A stretch of 13,618 bases of DNA from an uncultured Collinsella sp. (GTDB lineage Bacteria; Actinomycetota; Coriobacteriia; Coriobacteriales; Coriobacteriaceae): assembly GCA_902478935.1 (NCBI GenBank), contig CABSMV010000050.1:1-13618 (forward strand), read 5' to 3'. The position numbers and the translations under genes are program-made. Position 1 is the first letter of the stretch. Each line of letters begins with the position of its first letter. The notes below the pieces were generated by a model, which did not search any database, was not told where the DNA came from, and saw only the letters and a list, made by a program, of their open reading frames with translations. Positions 6,601-13,000 of this stretch are shown in pieces.

Positions 6601-7248
6601 ATGGGTTTCATTAATTTTATCGCTGAGCTGCTCAAAGACCCGCGCACCGCGATCGCCAGCTGGATCGCCGCCGGCCCGCTCATGGCCTACGGCTGTGTGT
6701 TCCTGATCATCTTTATCGAGACGGGTGTGGTGTTCTTCCCGTTCCTTCCCGGAGACTCGCTGCTGTTTGCCTCGGGCTTCTTTGCCCATAATGGCGGCTT
6801 TAACATCGTGGCGCTTCTGGCCACCGCATGGGCCGCAGCCATCCTGGGCGATCAGTGCAACTTTATGATCGGCCACTTCTTTGGCAAAAAGATCATCGCT
6901 TCGGGCAAGGTCAAGGCCATGACGCCCGAGCGCATCAAAAAGTCCGAGGACTTCTTGGACAAGTGGGGCCACCTGGCCATCTTCCTCGGCCGCTTCTTCC
7001 CGTTTATCCGCACCTTTGTGCCCTTTATCGCCGGCATGGGCGGCATGCACTGGCGTAATTTCGTTATCTTTAACGTGCTGGGTGGCATTACCTGGTCAAC
7101 GCTCTTTACACTGTTGGGCTACTTCTTTGGCGGCATTCCCTTTGTGCAGGAGCACTTTGAGCTGCTAATCGTTGGCATCGTTGCCGTGTCGATCATCCCG
7201 TCCGTGGTCGGTCTGGTTAAGGCTAAGCTGGGCAAAAAGAACGCGTAG
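6601..7248 (+). CDS. DedA-family integral membrane protein
   Basis: The 215-residue polytopic membrane protein belongs to the DedA (VTT/SNARE-associated) family. These proteins include undecaprenyl-phosphate and phospholipid flippases linked to envelope integrity and proton-dependent transport. The family motifs are clear: FPFLPGDSLLFASG (46-59) and GRFFPFIRTFVPFIAGMGGM (130-149). Glu40, Asp52, Arg131 and Arg137 fall at positions matching residues reported as essential in the E. coli members YqjA/YghB (E39, D51, R130, R136). Hydrophobic segments lie at roughly 24-45, 66-90, 124-146, 152-178 and 186-206, followed by a Lys-rich C-terminal tail. The ATG at 6601 has AGAGG 9 nt upstream; a longer in-frame form from 6517 would add 28 Arg-rich residues and include the promoter, so it is rejected. 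It is transcribed alone and ends at a strong terminator. The exact lipid substrate is not predictable. Confidence 0.9.
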   Translation: MGFINFIAELLKDPRTAIASWIAAGPLMAYGCVFLIIFIETGVVFFPFLPGDSLLFASGFFAHNGGFNIVALLATAWAAAILGDQCNFMIGHFFGKKIIASGKVKAMTPERIKKSEDFLDKWGHLAIFLGRFFPFIRTFVPFIAGMGGMHWRNFVIFNVLGGITWSTLFTLLGYFFGGIPFVQEHFELLIVGIVAVSIIPSVVGLVKAKLGKKNA

Positions 7249-7276
7249 CTCGAGCCAGCGCGCAAACCGTGCAGTT

Positions 7277-7311
7277 GAGGCCCGTCACCGTTTACGGTGG
7301 CGGGCCTCTTT
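7277..7311 (+). terminator. Rho-independent terminator of the dedA gene
   Basis: A 14-bp stem (GAGGCCCGTCACCG at 7277-7290, CGGTGGCGGGCCTC at 7295-7308, one T-G wobble) with a TTTA tetraloop is followed by TTTAG. It lies 28 nt after the stop codon. Confidence 0.9.
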
Positions 7312-7350
7312 AGCTTAGGTCAAATGAAATTACTTTAGTTAGTTAAAGAA

Positions 7351-7384
7351 AAACGTTTTATCCGACGCGCGTGCGGAGTACAAT
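7351..7384 (+). promoter_or_regulatory. ilvE promoter region with AAACGTTTTATCC motif
   Basis: TACAAT at 7379-7384 is a good -10 box; transcription would start around 7390-7392. No consensus -35 is present: the hexamer at 17 bp is TTTTAT, lying within AAACGTTTTATCC (7351-7363), the same 13-mer seen at 731-743. The palindromic AAAACGTTTT core therefore overlaps the -35 position, as expected for an activator or repressor site. Confidence 0.5.
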
Positions 7385-7391
7385 CTCGTGC

Positions 7392-7541
7392 ATGCGAATC
7401 GACGTGCCATCGGCTTTGATGCTGCTCGCGTGTCCCGTCCGGCTCTACGCTCCGGGCGTGCGACGTTGCGACGCGGTCGGCCTCGGTCCTTGCGTGCGGG
7501 TTCGCGAGTATGCAACTGTGTATGTAAGGAGCGACATATGA
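7392..7541 (+). other. Leader with possible leaderless 49-codon upstream ORF
   Basis: An ATG at 7392 sits 7 nt after the -10 box, where transcription should begin, so it could be read from a leaderless mRNA. The frame runs 49 codons without a stop and ends in a TGA (7539-7541) that overlaps the ATG of the aminotransferase gene as ATGA. About one third of its residues are Val, Leu or Ile. CTCGCG and CGCGAG, near the two ends of the leader, could close a long hairpin. Translational coupling or attenuation by branched-chain amino acids is possible, but GC-rich leaders can hold such frames by chance. Confidence 0.3.
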
Positions 7542-8590
7542 CTGTCGAGAAGAAGGATATCGATTGGGGTAGCCTCGGCTTTGGCTACATGAAGACCGAT
7601 TACAGCTACGAGGCTCATTGGAAGGATGGCGAGTGGGACGAGGGCGGCCTGACCACCGACCACACCCTGCATGTCTCCGAGTGCGGTGGCATCTTCCATT
7701 ACTGTCAGGAGGTCTTTGAGGGCCTGAAGGCCTACACCGCCGAGGACGGCAGCATCGTCTGCTTCCGTCCCGACATGAACGCCGAGCGCATGTACAACTC
7801 TGCGCAGCGCCTCGAGATGCCCCCGTTCCCCAAGGACAAGTTCGTTGAGGCCGTCAAGCAGGTCGTTTCTGCCAACGCCGCCTGGGTTCCGCCCTTCGGC
7901 TCCGGCGCGACCCTGTACGTGCGTCCGTTTATGATCGGCTCCGGTGACGTGATCGGCGTGGCTCCCGCTCCTGAGTACACGTTCCGCATTCTCGTGACCC
8001 CGGTCGGTCCGTACTTTAAGGGTGGCCTTAAGCCCGTCAAGCTGCGCGTTTCCGAGTACGACCGCGCCGCACCGCACGGCACCGGCAACATCAAGGCCGG
8101 CCTGAACTACGCCATGTCCCTCAAGCCCACGATGGAGGCCCATCGCGAGGGCTATGCCGAGAACCTGTATCTCGACTCCGAGTCCCGCACCTATGTCGAG
8201 GAGACCGGTGGCGCCAACGTTCTGTTCGTGAAGGAGGACGGCACCCTCGTTGTTCCTCAGTCGCACACCGACTCCATCCTGCCCTCTATCACCCGTCGTT
8301 CGCTCGTTCAGGTCGCTCAGGACCTGGGCATGACCGTCGATCAGCGTCCCGTCGAGTGGGCCGAGGTCAAGGCCGGTACCTTTGTCGAGTGCGGCCTGTG
8401 CGGCACCGCTGCCGTCATCTCCCCGGTTGGCGAGATCGACAACAAGGTTTACGGCGCCGACGAGACCGTGACCTTCCCGGCTGGCTACACCGAGATCGGC
8501 CCTGTGATGAAGAAGCTCCGCGAGACCCTGACTGGTATCCAGTCCGGTGCTGTCGAGGATAAGCACGACTGGGTTTACACCGTCGCATAA
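7538..8590 (+). CDS. ilvE: Branched-chain amino acid aminotransferase
   Basis: The 350-residue class IV PLP-dependent aminotransferase interconverts leucine, isoleucine and valine with their 2-oxo acids, using glutamate/2-oxoglutarate. It looks like the larger eukaryote-type BCAT form: FEGLKAY and FRPDMNAERM near the N-terminus, GTGNIKAGLNYA with the PLP-binding lysine at Lys186, then EETGGANVLFVK. A C-terminal ECGLCGTAAVISPVGEI region supplies the GTAA phosphate-binding motif. The ATG at 7538 has AAGGAG (7526-7531) with a 6-nt spacer and gives the family N-terminus; a frame open from 7388 would add 50 Arg-rich residues and is rejected. Codon use is strongly biased to C/G-ending preferred codons (GAG, GTC, ACC), suggesting high expression. 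It is a single gene with its own promoter and terminator, not joined to other ilv genes. Confidence 0.95.
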   Translation: MTVEKKDIDWGSLGFGYMKTDYSYEAHWKDGEWDEGGLTTDHTLHVSECGGIFHYCQEVFEGLKAYTAEDGSIVCFRPDMNAERMYNSAQRLEMPPFPKDKFVEAVKQVVSANAAWVPPFGSGATLYVRPFMIGSGDVIGVAPAPEYTFRILVTPVGPYFKGGLKPVKLRVSEYDRAAPHGTGNIKAGLNYAMSLKPTMEAHREGYAENLYLDSESRTYVEETGGANVLFVKEDGTLVVPQSHTDSILPSITRRSLVQVAQDLGMTVDQRPVEWAEVKAGTFVECGLCGTAAVISPVGEIDNKVYGADETVTFPAGYTEIGPVMKKLRETLTGIQSGAVEDKHDWVYTVA

Positions 8591-8647
8591 GCTGTCTTAG
8601 CTGTCCGGCCCGAGGGCGACTCTCCTTTCCGGCGCGTCCTCGGACAT

Positions 8648-8690
8648 GAAAGAACCTCCGCTGCGCACTTTGTGCGGCGGAGGTTCTTTC
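8648..8690 (+). terminator. Terminator of ilvE
   Basis: A perfect 14-bp stem (GAAAGAACCTCCGC at 8648-8661, GCGGAGGTTCTTTC at 8677-8690) lies 57 nt after the ilvE stop. The descending arm ends in TTCTTTC, supplying the U-rich 3' end. Confidence 0.85.
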
Positions 8691-8783
8691 GTCCTGCGGA
8701 GTGCGCCGGGAGGGAGCTTGCTCTCCGCCCTGCGGGCTCGGCGATGTCACAACGAACAATAATTAATCTGAATTAAAGATGGT

Positions 8784-8813
8784 GCGCGGCCTTTTAGGCC
8801 GCGCTTTTGTTTT
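8784..8813 (+). terminator. Second terminator downstream of ilvE
   Basis: A perfect 8-bp GC stem (GCGCGGCC at 8784-8791, GGCCGCGC at 8797-8804) with loop TTTTA is followed by TTTTGTTTT. No ORF lies between this and the first terminator, so it either backs up that one or ends a small RNA transcribed from the roughly 95 nt between them, which themselves can fold (GGAGGGAGC...GCTCTCC near 8710-8728). Confidence 0.85.
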
Positions 8814-8838
8814 GGTTCGCGCCATGTGGGGGTGGTGG

Positions 8839-9047
8839 CGACGTGCATTTTTGCGAGTATTCTGCAATCGAAGACCCCTGCATACCGACCTCGGGCAAAA
8901 AATCGGGAGTTCTCGATGTTTTCTACGAATGATGGGCGGGGTTATGGGCTGACAGCGTTTGATTTGCAGGGATATTTGCGCTCTTTAGCATTTATTGCGG
9001 TACCCGAAGCTCCTGGTTATGTTGAATACTCCTAAAAATGCACGGCG
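8839..9047. mobile_element. MITE-like element with 26-bp terminal inverted repeats
   Basis: The left end (8839-8864, core CGTGCATTTTT then GAGTATTC) and the right end (9022-9047) are inverted copies matching at 21 of 26 positions, enclosing about 160 bp without a convincing gene. Inner arms CCCTGCA (about 8876) and TGCAGGG (about 8967) could extend the folding. A 39-codon frame (8916-9035) with a GGGAG ribosome binding site lies inside but ends within the right repeat, and I do not call it a gene. No clear target-site duplication is seen. Size and structure suggest a non-autonomous transposable element or a dispersed structured repeat; mobility is inference. Confidence 0.5.
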
Positions 9048-9074
9048 CTTAGAGGGGGACCTTCGCGAAAAAGG

Positions 9075-9113
9075 AAACCGCCCCGTCGAAGTATGCATTC
9101 GACGGGGCGGTTT
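9075..9113 (-). terminator. Terminator of the lemA-family gene
   Basis: A perfect 16-bp inverted repeat (AAACCGCCCCGTCGAA at 9075-9090, complementary arm 9098-9113) with a 7-nt loop lies 36 nt beyond the stop codon of the minus-strand gene. On the minus strand it is followed by a T-rich stretch (TTTCCTTTTT). Confidence 0.9.
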
Positions 9114-9149
9114 ATGCATTTGGCCGATTAAGGATGCACTGCCAAACTA

Positions 9150-9701
9150 CTAGAACTTGACGGTCGGGGCCTGGCGGGCTGCTTCGGCGGCCTCGAAGCC
9201 CTGGCGCTCCTTAAACTGAAAGATGCCGGCAAAGATGACAGCCGGGAACGTCTGAATGGCGTTGTTGTAGCTGAGCACGCAGTCGTTGTAGCTCTGGCGT
9301 GCATAGCTAATCTTGTTCTCGGTATCCTCGAGCGATGCCTGCAGCTGCGTAAAGTTGGTGTTTGCCTTAAGATCGGGATAGGCCTCGGCTACGGCGAAGA
9401 GCTGACGCAGCGCACCGGTCAGCACGTTGTCGGCTTCCATCTTGGCCTCGGGCGTGGTGGCCTTGACGGCGGTGTTACGCGCGCTGATCACGGCGGAGAG
9501 CGTCTCCTGCTCGTGCTTGGCGTAGCCCTTGACGGTCTCGACCAGATTGGGGATCAGGTCGTTGCGGCGCTGCAGCTGCGTATCGATGTTCTGCCAGGCG
9601 TTATCGATGCGGTTACGCTTGGTGACCATGTTGTTGTAGATGCCGGCGATGGCGCAGACAATCACAATGACAACAACGATGCCGATGATGACGGTAATCA
9701 T
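9150..9701 (-). CDS. lemA: LemA-family membrane-anchored protein
   Basis: The 183-residue product has one N-terminal hydrophobic segment (residues 2-22, Ile/Val rich) followed by a helical domain with LemA-family features. These include NRIDNAWQNIDTQLQRRNDLIPNLVETVKGYAKHE just after the membrane segment, SARN about 75 residues in, then a Gln/Asn/Asp-rich helix pair and a final FNNAIQTFP-like stretch (here YNNAIQTFPAVIFAG). LemA proteins are widespread, membrane-anchored with the domain outside or at the membrane surface, and have no settled biochemical role. The ATG at 9701 has GGAG with a 5-nt spacer; a longer open frame would add 75 residues that cover the promoter and is rejected. It stands alone, without the Htpx or TPM-domain partners often found beside lemA. 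Confidence 0.92.
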   Translation of the reverse strand: MITVIIGIVVVIVIVCAIAGIYNNMVTKRNRIDNAWQNIDTQLQRRNDLIPNLVETVKGYAKHEQETLSAVISARNTAVKATTPEAKMEADNVLTGALRQLFAVAEAYPDLKANTNFTQLQASLEDTENKISYARQSYNDCVLSYNNAIQTFPAVIFAGIFQFKERQGFEAAEAARQAPTVKF

Positions 9702-9762
9702 GATGTCTCCGTTTCGAATGGCCGCGGCGGCATGCGCCAGCTGCCGTTGGTATAACGCTACT

Positions 9763-9791
9763 AGTATACCCGCAACGTTTTGCCGTGCCGA
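9763..9791 (-). promoter_or_regulatory. Promoter of the lemA-family gene
   Basis: On the minus strand TATACT (9768-9763) is a strong -10. A -35-like TCGGCA (9791-9786) matches TTGACA at four of six positions with a 17-bp spacer. The transcript would start about 55 nt upstream of the ATG. Confidence 0.55.
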
Positions 9792-9900
9792 ACTTTCCGG
9801 TAAGCGTTGTGTTTTCGGCGGGGTTGGCACCGGGGCAAAGCGCGCGAGGTACAGGTGTAAGATATGCGACAGATTGGCGAGTGTTGTCTTTGCCCTGAGG

Positions 9901-10497
9901 ATGGCGATACCAGTGGACCTTCGCATTAAGAAAACCTACCGCGCCCTGTTCGATGCTTTCACCGAGCTTCTCGAGGAGCATCGTTTTGAGGACCTGACGG
10001 TTGCCATGCTGTGCGACCGCGCCATGATTCGCCGCACGACGTTCTATAAGCACTTTCGCGACAAGAACGATTACTTTGCCTTTTATATCGATGAGCTCAT
10101 GTCGGGCTTGCCGCAAAAACAGCCCGATGAGGCCGGCGCAGTGTCTGCCGAGGACGTGCGCGCGCTTCGGCACGCGATTTTGGACGATGCCATGGATTTG
10201 ATTCTGACGCACGAGCGGCTCATGGATAACATTTTGGCAAGCAGCATGTCGGGCATGTTGACCAACGTTATTTGCGACCGCATTGCCCGCTCCATCCGCG
10301 AGCGTGTGATGAACGTGCTTGCCGAGGATGCCCTGGCCCCCGTGTCACTCGAGACGACGTCTGAGTTTGTCGCCGGCGGTATTATTCGACTTTTCACGAT
10401 ATGGTGGGAATCGGGCCACGATCTTGAGCGTCGACCTGAGATAGCCGACGTGGTCGATGCACTGTTTGAGCGGACCATGACACCGGTGCATCACTAA
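9901..10497 (+). CDS. TetR-family transcriptional regulator
   Basis: The 198-residue product has a TetR N-terminal DNA-binding domain: RIKKTYRALFDAFTELLEE (helix 1), FEDLTVAMLCDRAMIRRTTFYKHF (helix-turn-helix with the typical TFYKHF ending), then KNDYFAFYIDEL. The C-terminal ligand domain is helical and ends with a region containing GGIIRLFTIWW, as in TetR proteins with short C-terminal domains. The ligand and target genes are unknown; it is divergent from the lemA-family gene across 199 bp, so that gene is a possible target. The ATG at 9901 gives the expected N-terminus, but its GAGG directly abuts the start codon, so ribosome binding looks poor; GTG 9913 is an alternative with better spacing. 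A TAAGAT hexamer at 9858-9863 may be the -10. The stop lies 3 nt from the convergent tRNA gene. Confidence 0.88.
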   Translation: MAIPVDLRIKKTYRALFDAFTELLEEHRFEDLTVAMLCDRAMIRRTTFYKHFRDKNDYFAFYIDELMSGLPQKQPDEAGAVSAEDVRALRHAILDDAMDLILTHERLMDNILASSMSGMLTNVICDRIARSIRERVMNVLAEDALAPVSLETTSEFVAGGIIRLFTIWWESGHDLERRPEIADVVDALFERTMTPVHH

Positions 10498-10500
10498 AAG

Positions 10501-10590
10501 TGGCGGAGAGAGGGGGATTCGAACCCCCGGAACGCTCTCGCGCTCAACGGTTTTCAAGACCGCCGCATTCAACCGCTCTGCCATCTCTCC
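10501..10590 (-). tRNA. tRNA-Ser(UGA)
   Basis: The minus strand folds as a class II tRNA of 90 nt including an encoded CCA (10503-10501). The acceptor stem GGAGAGA pairs with TCTCTCC, the discriminator is G, and the T-arm contains GGTTCGAATCC flanked by a G/C stem. The long variable arm identifies the serine class. The anticodon TGA is at 10556-10554 within loop CTTGAAA, giving decoding of UCA and related serine codons. It is transcribed away from the tadA fusion gene. Confidence 0.97.
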
Positions 10591-10600
10591 GTGAGTCGTA

Positions 10601-10606
10601 ATGATA
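10601..10606 (-). promoter_or_regulatory. Probable -10 of the tRNA-Ser promoter
   Basis: TATCAT on the minus strand (10606-10601) lies about 10 nt upstream of the mature tRNA 5' end. The -35 position at 17 bp reads CTGTTG, a weak match. This promoter overlaps the upstream region of the divergent tadA fusion gene. Confidence 0.45.
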
Positions 10607-10641
10607 GCATCGTTTTGAATTTGCAACAGGGAAGGCGAACG

Positions 10642-12423
10642 ATGACGATCACCGAAATCGACGAGAAGTTCATGCGCGAGGCGCTGGCGGAGGCACGAGC
10701 CGCCGCGGCGGTGGGCGAGGTGCCCATCGGAGCCGTAGTGGTGCGCGCGGGCGAGATTGTCGCGCGGGCACACAATCGGCGCGAGCTCGATCAGGATCCT
10801 TCGGCTCATGCAGAGTTCGCGGCCCTGTGCGCTGCCGCTCGGTCGCTCGATCGTTGGCGCCTTTCCGATTGCACGGTCTACGTGACGCTCGAGCCATGCT
10901 GCATGTGTGCGGGGCTAATGGTTAACGCGCGCGTGGGGCGCTGCGTGTATGGCGCGGCTGATGCCAAGGCGGGCGCGCTGGGTTCGCTGTATGACCTGAA
11001 TGCCGATTCGCGCCTGAATCATCGGTTTAACGTGACGGCTGGGGTCCTGGCGGATGAATGCCGCGAGCTGCTGAGTAGCTATTTTGGCGGTCTGCGCGGA
11101 GCGGGTGGCAGCGGCTGTGGCTGCGGTCCGAACCTTGAGGCGCATGCCGCCCACGCCGCGGCGCTTGCAGGTGCCGGTGAGGATGCTGGCATGGCGGTTG
11201 ACTTTGGTCCTGCGTGCCGCCGACCCCGCCGTGTGCTGTTGGCGATCGACTCCTTTAAGGGCAGCGTTTCGAGCGCGCAGGCGGAGGCGGCGGTTGCCGA
11301 AGGCGTGCGCCGCGTTTGGCCCGATGCCGAGGTGCGCGCATTGCCGTTGGCAGATGGTGGCGAGGGAACGCTCGATGCCGTTGCCGCGTGCGGCGGTGAG
11401 ATTGTGACCTGCGAGGTGGCAGGCCCCTTGGGCGATCGCGTGCCTGCCCGGATGCTGGTGGACGGCGAGCACGAGTCGGCTGTTATTGAGATGGCCGAGG
11501 CGGCGGGTATTGGGTATTCACCCTGCACGGAAGCGGCGGCGCTTGCGGCTTCGACCTATGGCGTGGGCGAGCTTATGATCCATGAGGTTCGCGCAGGCGC
11601 AAAGACTATCTATATTGGTTTGGGCGGCAGTGCCACCAACGACGGTGGCGCCGGCATGCTGCAGGCGCTGGGCGCGCGTGTGGTCGATGATCAGGGCTGC
11701 GATGTCGCCCCCGGTCTTGCCGGACTTGAGCGGGTGGCGAGCGTTGATTTGGCGCCAGCGCTTCGGGCTTTGGATGGCACTCGTATTGTTGTGCTTTCGG
11801 ATGTCGAGAATCCGCTCGTAGGGCGTCGCGGTGCGCTGGCAGTGTTCGGTGGACAGAAGGGTCTGCCGGCGGATGATGCCGAGGCGCTGGGCAAGTACGA
11901 CAGCTGGATGGTCGGCTACGGCCGCCTGCTCGATGCGGCAATTACCGGGGTGCGGGCTCAGGGATTGTTGCGCCTGCCCGAGGGTGCGCGGACATTTTGC
12001 TCGGTGCTCGGCGTGCCCGGCGCGGGCGCTGCCGGTGGCTTGGGCGCGGCGTTACTGGCGCTCGGTGCGGAGCTGCGCTCGGGCGTGGAGACGGTGCTCG
12101 ATCTGATTGGCTTTGACGAGCGCGTGCGCGATGTCGATCTGGTCATAACGGGCGAGGGCAATATGGATGAGCAGTCCGCCGCCGGTAAGGCGCCGGTGGG
12201 TGTGGCCCGTCGTGCGAAGCGATATGGCAAGCCGGTGATTGCTGTCGTGGGCGGTCGCGCTGATAACCTGGATGCGGTGTGTGTGCAGGGCATCGACTTG
12301 GTGCTTCCGATCTGCCGCAAGCCCATGGACCTGGAGCAAGCGCTTAATCCGCAGGAAGCCACCACCAACCTTATCTGCGCTGGCGAAGCAGCCGCTCGAT
12401 CCTACGACCTTGGCCGTATCTAA
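10642..12423 (+). CDS. TadA tRNA adenosine deaminase fused to glycerate kinase
   Basis: One uninterrupted 593-codon frame encodes two complete enzymes. Residues 1-155 are TadA, which deaminates A34 of tRNA-Arg(ACG) to inosine: SAHAE gives zinc ligand His56 and catalytic Glu58, and EPCCMC gives Cys86 and Cys89. Residues about 156-193 are a Gly/Ala-rich linker with several Cys and His. Residues 194-593 are a glycerate kinase of the GarK/GlxK type (normally about 380 aa), which phosphorylates glycerate. It starts RVLLAIDSFKGS, then LADGGEGTLDAV, GLGGSATNDGGAGMLQALG (from 326) and a C-terminal GEGNMDEQSAAGKAPVGVA. All expected motifs of both halves look intact. The ATG at 10642 has GGGAAGG with a 6-nt spacer. 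TadA is usually free-standing and essential, and fusion to a carbon-metabolism kinase has no obvious pathway logic. There is no convincing terminator beyond the hairpin at 12441. Confidence 0.92.
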   Translation: MTITEIDEKFMREALAEARAAAAVGEVPIGAVVVRAGEIVARAHNRRELDQDPSAHAEFAALCAAARSLDRWRLSDCTVYVTLEPCCMCAGLMVNARVGRCVYGAADAKAGALGSLYDLNADSRLNHRFNVTAGVLADECRELLSSYFGGLRGAGGSGCGCGPNLEAHAAHAAALAGAGEDAGMAVDFGPACRRPRRVLLAIDSFKGSVSSAQAEAAVAEGVRRVWPDAEVRALPLADGGEGTLDAVAACGGEIVTCEVAGPLGDRVPARMLVDGEHESAVIEMAEAAGIGYSPCTEAAALAASTYGVGELMIHEVRAGAKTIYIGLGGSATNDGGAGMLQALGARVVDDQGCDVAPGLAGLERVASVDLAPALRALDGTRIVVLSDVENPLVGRRGALAVFGGQKGLPADDAEALGKYDSWMVGYGRLLDAAITGVRAQGLLRLPEGARTFCSVLGVPGAGAAGGLGAALLALGAELRSGVETVLDLIGFDERVRDVDLVITGEGNMDEQSAAGKAPVGVARRAKRYGKPVIAVVGGRADNLDAVCVQGIDLVLPICRKPMDLEQALNPQEATTNLICAGEAAARSYDLGRI

Positions 12424-12440
12424 AACCTATCTCTTTATAA

Positions 12441-12505
12441 GTTGCGGTGGAATAGTTCCTGTTTGGCGGCTCAGACAGCAAAAACAGGAACTATTCCACC
12501 GCAGC
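12441..12505. repeat. Long inverted repeat 1 (24-bp stem)
   Basis: The arms at 12441-12464 (core GCGGTGGAATAGTTCCTG) and 12482-12505 are complementary over 24 bp with a single T-G wobble, around a 17-nt loop. It lies 18 nt after the tadA-glycerate kinase stop but has no following U-tract, so it is closer to a structural or REP-type repeat than an ordinary terminator. Confidence 0.75.
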
Positions 12506-12572
12506 TTCGAGAATGGCCATTCGAGGTTGGCTGCCTTGGGCCTTGGATCGGACCGTTTGCCACGAAACGTGG

Positions 12573-12704
12573 CCATCTACTACGTTAAACCGGCCACCCT
12601 CGACCATCCCGGAATTTGCAAAAACAAAACCGCAGGTAGAAAGCTTGCCGATTTTCGAAAAAGCCGGCTATGGTCGACCCCTGTGACCAAAATGTAGTAG
12701 ATGG
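12573..12704. repeat. Long inverted repeat 2 (about 130 bp, mirror-spaced)
   Basis: CCATCTACTAC (12573-12583) pairs with GTAGTAGATGG (12694-12704), and TCGACCAT (12600-12607) pairs with ATGGTCGA (12670-12677). The gap between the two paired blocks is 16 nt on both sides, so the arms are in register, and CCGG on both inner edges could extend the stem. The interior is A-rich. No ORF is evident. Confidence 0.65.
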
Positions 12705-12735
12705 GTCCTTTCTGTGGTGCGGCACCAAGCCGGTC

Positions 12736-12821
12736 ATTTTGGGATGGGACTATTTTGACTACTCATTGGCTGCTCTGGCAATCGGGCTGCAAAAGTAGTC
12801 AAAAAAGCTCCGTCCCAAATT
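12736..12821. repeat. Long inverted repeat 3, next to the SRP RNA promoter
   Basis: The arms at 12736-12763 and 12794-12821 match at 23 of 28 positions (perfect inner block TTTTGACTACT / AGTAGTCAAAA, outer block TTTGGGA / TCCCAAA), enclosing a 30-nt loop. The right arm ends 7 nt before the -35 of the ffs promoter. Confidence 0.7.
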
Positions 12822-12828
12822 AGCTACC

Positions 12829-12857
12829 TTGCTCTGGCGGGCGGGAGCAGGTAAGAT
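12829..12857 (+). promoter_or_regulatory. Promoter of the SRP RNA gene
   Basis: TTGCTC (-35, 12829-12834) and TAAGAT (-10, 12852-12857) are spaced by 17 bp, placing the transcription start near 12863, exactly where the SRP RNA closing stem begins. Confidence 0.7.
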
Positions 12858-12862
12858 ATACC

Positions 12863-12987
12863 GAGCGCCTAGCGCGTTCGATGGGTTCGGATGACGACAT
12901 GTTCCGAATCTGGTCAGGTCCGGAAGGAAGCAGCCATAAGGAGCCTCTGTCGGGCATCCGAATCCATCGAGCGCACGGGCGCTTTTT
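12863..12987 (+). ncRNA. ffs: Small signal recognition particle RNA (4.5S type)
   Basis: The sequence contains the diagnostic SRP domain IV: GGTCAGG (12912-12918), GGAA tetraloop in CCGGAAGG, then AAGCAGCC, which binds the Ffh M-domain. Flanking arms form the expected long rod: TTCGATGGGTTCGGATG on the 5' side pairs with CATCCGAATCCATCGA on the 3' side, and an outer stem AGCGCC (12864-12869) pairs with GGCGCT (12978-12983), ending in TTTTT that acts as a terminator. There is no Alu domain, so it is the short bacterial form. Ends are estimated from the promoter and the terminal stem. With Ffh it directs membrane proteins to the translocon. Confidence 0.95.
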
Positions 12988-13000
12988 GGTGCCGCGACAT

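Noticed and set aside
7445..8566. 373-codon minus-strand frame antisense to ilvE
   Set aside because: The ilvE frame has full family motifs and a ribosome binding site; the antisense frame is a codon-bias shadow with no recognisable domain.
8916..9035. 39-codon frame with a GGGAG ribosome binding site
   Set aside because: It lies inside the inverted-repeat element, ends in its right repeat and has no recognisable features; a small protein cannot be excluded but is not supported.
12441..12821. CRISPR array
   Set aside because: The repeats are three different inverted pairs, not regularly spaced identical direct repeats, and no cas genes are present.
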